Source of the DNA: Verrucomicrobiia bacterium | GTDB lineage: Bacteria; Verrucomicrobiota; Verrucomicrobiia; Verrucomicrobiales; DEV007 | Direction of reading: 5' to 3' | NCBI GenBank assembly: GCA_020439945.1 | Contig: JAGRPB010000021.1 | Coordinates: 1 to 42,679, forward strand | DNA length: 42,679 nt | In this document: positions 40,444 to 42,679 of the stretch, one piece after another | Layout: each line of letters begins with the position of its first letter | Position numbering within the stretch: position 1 is the stretch's first letter | Translations under genes and position numbers: made by a program | Notes under the pieces: generated by a model | What the model was told of the DNA's origin: nothing | Database searches by the model: none | Seen by the model: the letters and a program-made list of their open reading frames with translations, nothing else

Positions 40444-42679
40444 TCAATCCACCACCAACACCCCGTTCATCACCGCCCAGTGACCGGGATAGGTGCAGAG
40501 GAACGGGTAACTTCCCGGCGTTTCCGGTGCGTGGATTCGCAGCGAGTAGCGGCGATTGTGATTCAGCATCGGCGTGTAGTGGAGCACGTCGTCCGTGTCG
40601 GGCACATAGAACTTTGCGGCCGCCTTCGGATCGGACAGCATCAGGCCGGCGGCGTTGCCGACGACCTGGAGTTTGTCCTTTTCCGCCAACACGAAATTGT
40701 GGGGAATGGTGTCGAGATTCCGGAACTCGATCGAGATCGCCTCGCCCGGTTTGACGTGCAATTCCTTGACGTCATACTGAAGGCCGGATATCGCCGTCAC
40801 CGCGATCTTGCGACCGTTCTCTTTGATTGGCGGATGTTTCGGCGTGAAAGGATACGGAAAGGAGATCCTCAGGGTCAGCTCGGTTGGTTTCCCCGTGTCG
40901 CCCGGATGATAGCCATCGAATTCGGTGAAATCGTCGCGCAGCCAGAGCACGGTAGGATACAGGTCGAGTTGGAATGCCTCGCCGTCGGCCGCCTTCATCC
41001 GTGCGTGCACCTGCATCTGCATGGCGGGAGCGATGTCCGGCATTTCGAGGAAGACCCTTTTCCCATCGCCACCGATTGCATGAACCGACGCCACCTTCAC
41101 CGGGTCGTGTCCCGGTGTTTCCGGCTGCTTCAGTGAATACTCCAGCGAGCCATAGCAGTCCGCATACTCATAGTTCCACGCCTGGGCGAAGAAGTTGGCC
41201 GGATCCAGACTGGCGGGATCGACCGGGGTGGCGAACTCCAGTATCACCCCGTTGCGGTGAGCCTGCCACGCGACCGGAAAGTGATTGTGATCGTCGCCCA
41301 GGTAGCGGACCCGGGCGAAGTCCCCATCGGTAATGGCGTAGTTTCCCCACCCGTCGGCACCGCTCACATAGAGTTGACCGTCCTTGGGATTGAAGCGCGC
41401 CCGGTGCGCTCCGCTTTCGAAATCGCCCGGCATCGGCACGGCCGCTCCCTGGGTGCGTTTCCCATCCTGGGTATCCCGCAGGATCATCATCCAGGTGCCG
41501 GCGCCAAAGGAGAAATGGAACAGCTCTCCATTCAGCGGCCCCCATTTCTCCGAATTCGCAAAGACCTGCCCTCCGGAACTGTTGTCCAACCCGCGCGGCA
41601 GGTAACACATCGCCGGCGTGATCGCCGGACCACCTTTCTCAAAGTAGCGACCGTAGAAATCGCCGTCTTTCACCTCGAACACGGCGGAGGCCGGCGTCCA
41701 GTCTCCCTCGTTGGTGCTGGTGGTGATCGCGCTCCCGTCCGGGCTGGCACCGACGCCATTCGTGTTGCGCAACCCGTTGGCGATGGCCTCGGCCGACGAC
41801 CCATCCGGCGCCACCCGAATCACTCCCGTGTTGGCCGCCACAAAATAGAAGTAGCCGTTTCCGTCTCGCTGCAGGCCGGTGTAGAAGTCGTGTCCGCCGT
41901 CCGACGAAGGAAAATCGTCGCAGAAGTTTTCGTAGAAATCGATCTCACCATCGCCGTTGAGGTCGTGGAGACGGGTGATGCGATCGCGCCCGATCACGTA
42001 GATCTGCTCGTCGTAAATGCAGAGGCCCAGCGCCTGATTCAGGCCGGTGGCAATGCGGGTCCAGGTCACCGCTTTCAGACTGTCATCCAGGCCGCTCACC
42101 CGCCAGACATCGCCAAACATGGTGCACACCGCCGCGTCACCGTTGGCGAAGAAATCGTGACCGCCGATGAGCATCACCGAGCCGAACACGTTCTGCAACG
42201 GCACCGGGATGCGATCGATGGCGAAAGGCGTGCCGGAGATCGGTTTGGCGGGGTGACCTGAGAGGGTGATCGTTTTGTCGGCGTAGCGAGCCGGACCGGT
42301 TTTCTTGGCGAGTTCCTTGATTGATTCGCCTCCCACGAAAAAGCCTCCCAATCGATTCGCAGCAATCAACGCGGAATCCTCCTTCCTTCCGTCCGGAACC
42401 TCCAGTTCCACCTGGGAAATGAGTTCCCCATTTTTCAGACTCGGCGAGTCCCAAACCTGAATGCCATCGATCGAATACTGGAAGACCACGCGATCTCCAC
42501 TTCGATAGAATCCTTGAAAATCTTGTTGGGCGAGTTCGTCGGATTTCTTTCCTGAAGTGATCATCCACCCCTGGCCCGGCTTCGCCTCCGCGATCACCTC
42601 TCCATCCGGTTCGATCCCGTTTCCGATTCCCCAGCGGCTCGGCGAGTATTTCACGAAGCCACCTTTCCAGACGTGGGTG
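40444..42679 (-). CDS. Beta-propeller protein with C-terminal azurin-like copper domain, N-terminus outside window
   Basis: About 744 residues are visible and the frame stays open at the right edge (THVWKGGFVKYSPSRW), so the start lies outside; the GTG at 42654 is not a real start. The N-terminal visible part resembles DUF6797-type sequences of PVC bacteria. A beta-propeller follows with DLNGDGEIDFYENF and repeated N-x-x-G turns (glucose/sorbosone dehydrogenase-like). The last 130 residues form a cupredoxin: IPHNFVLAEKDKL has the first copper His, and FLCTYPGHWAVMNG gives Cys, His and Met with azurin spacing. Such proteins are secreted or periplasmic and may carry electrons from an oxidised sugar or alcohol. 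Substrate unknown. Confidence 0.85.
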   Translation of the reverse strand, partial: THVWKGGFVKYSPSRWGIGNGIEPDGEVIAEAKPGQGWMITSGKKSDELAQQDFQGFYRSGDRVVFQYSIDGIQVWDSPSLKNGELISQVELEVPDGRKEDSALIAANRLGGFFVGGESIKELAKKTGPARYADKTITLSGHPAKPISGTPFAIDRIPVPLQNVFGSVMLIGGHDFFANGDAAVCTMFGDVWRVSGLDDSLKAVTWTRIATGLNQALGLCIYDEQIYVIGRDRITRLHDLNGDGEIDFYENFCDDFPSSDGGHDFYTGLQRDGNGYFYFVAANTGVIRVAPDGSSAEAIANGLRNTNGVGASPDGSAITTSTNEGDWTPASAVFEVKDGDFYGRYFEKGGPAITPAMCYLPRGLDNSSGGQVFANSEKWGPLNGELFHFSFGAGTWMMILRDTQDGKRTQGAAVPMPGDFESGAHRARFNPKDGQLYVSGADGWGNYAITDGDFARVRYLGDDHNHFPVAWQAHRNGVILEFATPVDPASLDPANFFAQAWNYEYADCYGSLEYSLKQPETPGHDPVKVASVHAIGGDGKRVFLEMPDIAPAMQMQVHARMKAADGEAFQLDLYPTVLWLRDDFTEFDGYHPGDTGKPTELTLRISFPYPFTPKHPPIKENGRKIAVTAISGLQYDVKELHVKPGEAISIEFRNLDTIPHNFVLAEKDKLQVVGNAAGLMLSDPKAAAKFYVPDTDDVLHYTPMLNHNRRYSLRIHAPETPGSYPFLCTYPGHWAVMNGVLVVD

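Overview
The window looks like a piece of a Verrucomicrobiota chromosome, probably from a marine or otherwise polysaccharide-degrading member. This is inferred from gene content: three formylglycine sulfatases with signal peptides, bactofilins, a large beta-propeller/azurin-like protein of the type common in PVC bacteria, a verrucomicrobial-style pilus cluster, few convincing Shine-Dalgarno sites, and a GC-rich sequence broken by short AT-rich promoter islands. No database search was possible. No rRNA, tRNA, CRISPR array or insertion sequence was seen.

Left part (1-13 kb). It opens with the tail of a GNAT acetyltransferase, two small lipoproteins on the minus strand and a sulfatase. Next come two tandem paralogous membrane proteins, each with an N-terminal helical region, one membrane helix and a von Willebrand A-like domain that has lost the metal site. 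A DhnA-type aldolase, a single-stranded DNA-binding protein, quinolinate synthase (nadA), two bactofilins (one carrying two zinc ribbons) and a dihydrolipoamide dehydrogenase-like flavoprotein follow.

Centre (13-31 kb). This is a nearly complete type IV pilus / type II secretion-like machine. A secretin on the minus strand diverges from a long plus-strand operon: a large adhesin-like prepilin, a PilT-type ATPase, PilM-, PilN-, PilO- and PilP-like inner-membrane components, three minor prepilins or pilin-like proteins, a PilC/GspF platform protein, the probable major pilin with its own promoter, three further prepilins, a PilB/GspE assembly ATPase and a receiver-only response regulator. The PilT-type ATPase argues for a retractable pilus rather than a pure secretion pseudopilus. 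No prepilin peptidase is in the window. Two 13-bp repeats overlap the -10 regions of the two divergent promoters, suggesting shared control.

Right part (31-42.7 kb). A hybrid histidine kinase with one degenerate and one intact receiver domain follows, then an SGNH-hydrolase-like secreted protein with a small membrane partner, and two oppositely oriented sulfatases. The second sulfatase is fused to an alpha/beta-hydrolase esterase domain and is bracketed by inverted pairs of a short palindromic repeat (REPIN-like). An isoprenylcysteine-methyltransferase-like membrane protein and the C-terminal 740 or so residues of a beta-propeller/azurin protein close the window.

The most distinctive points are the adhesin-tipped prepilin, the mixed Ala/Gly prepilin cleavage sites, the paired palindromic repeats, the zinc-ribbon bactofilin, the pseudo-vWA pair, and the sulfatase-esterase fusion.
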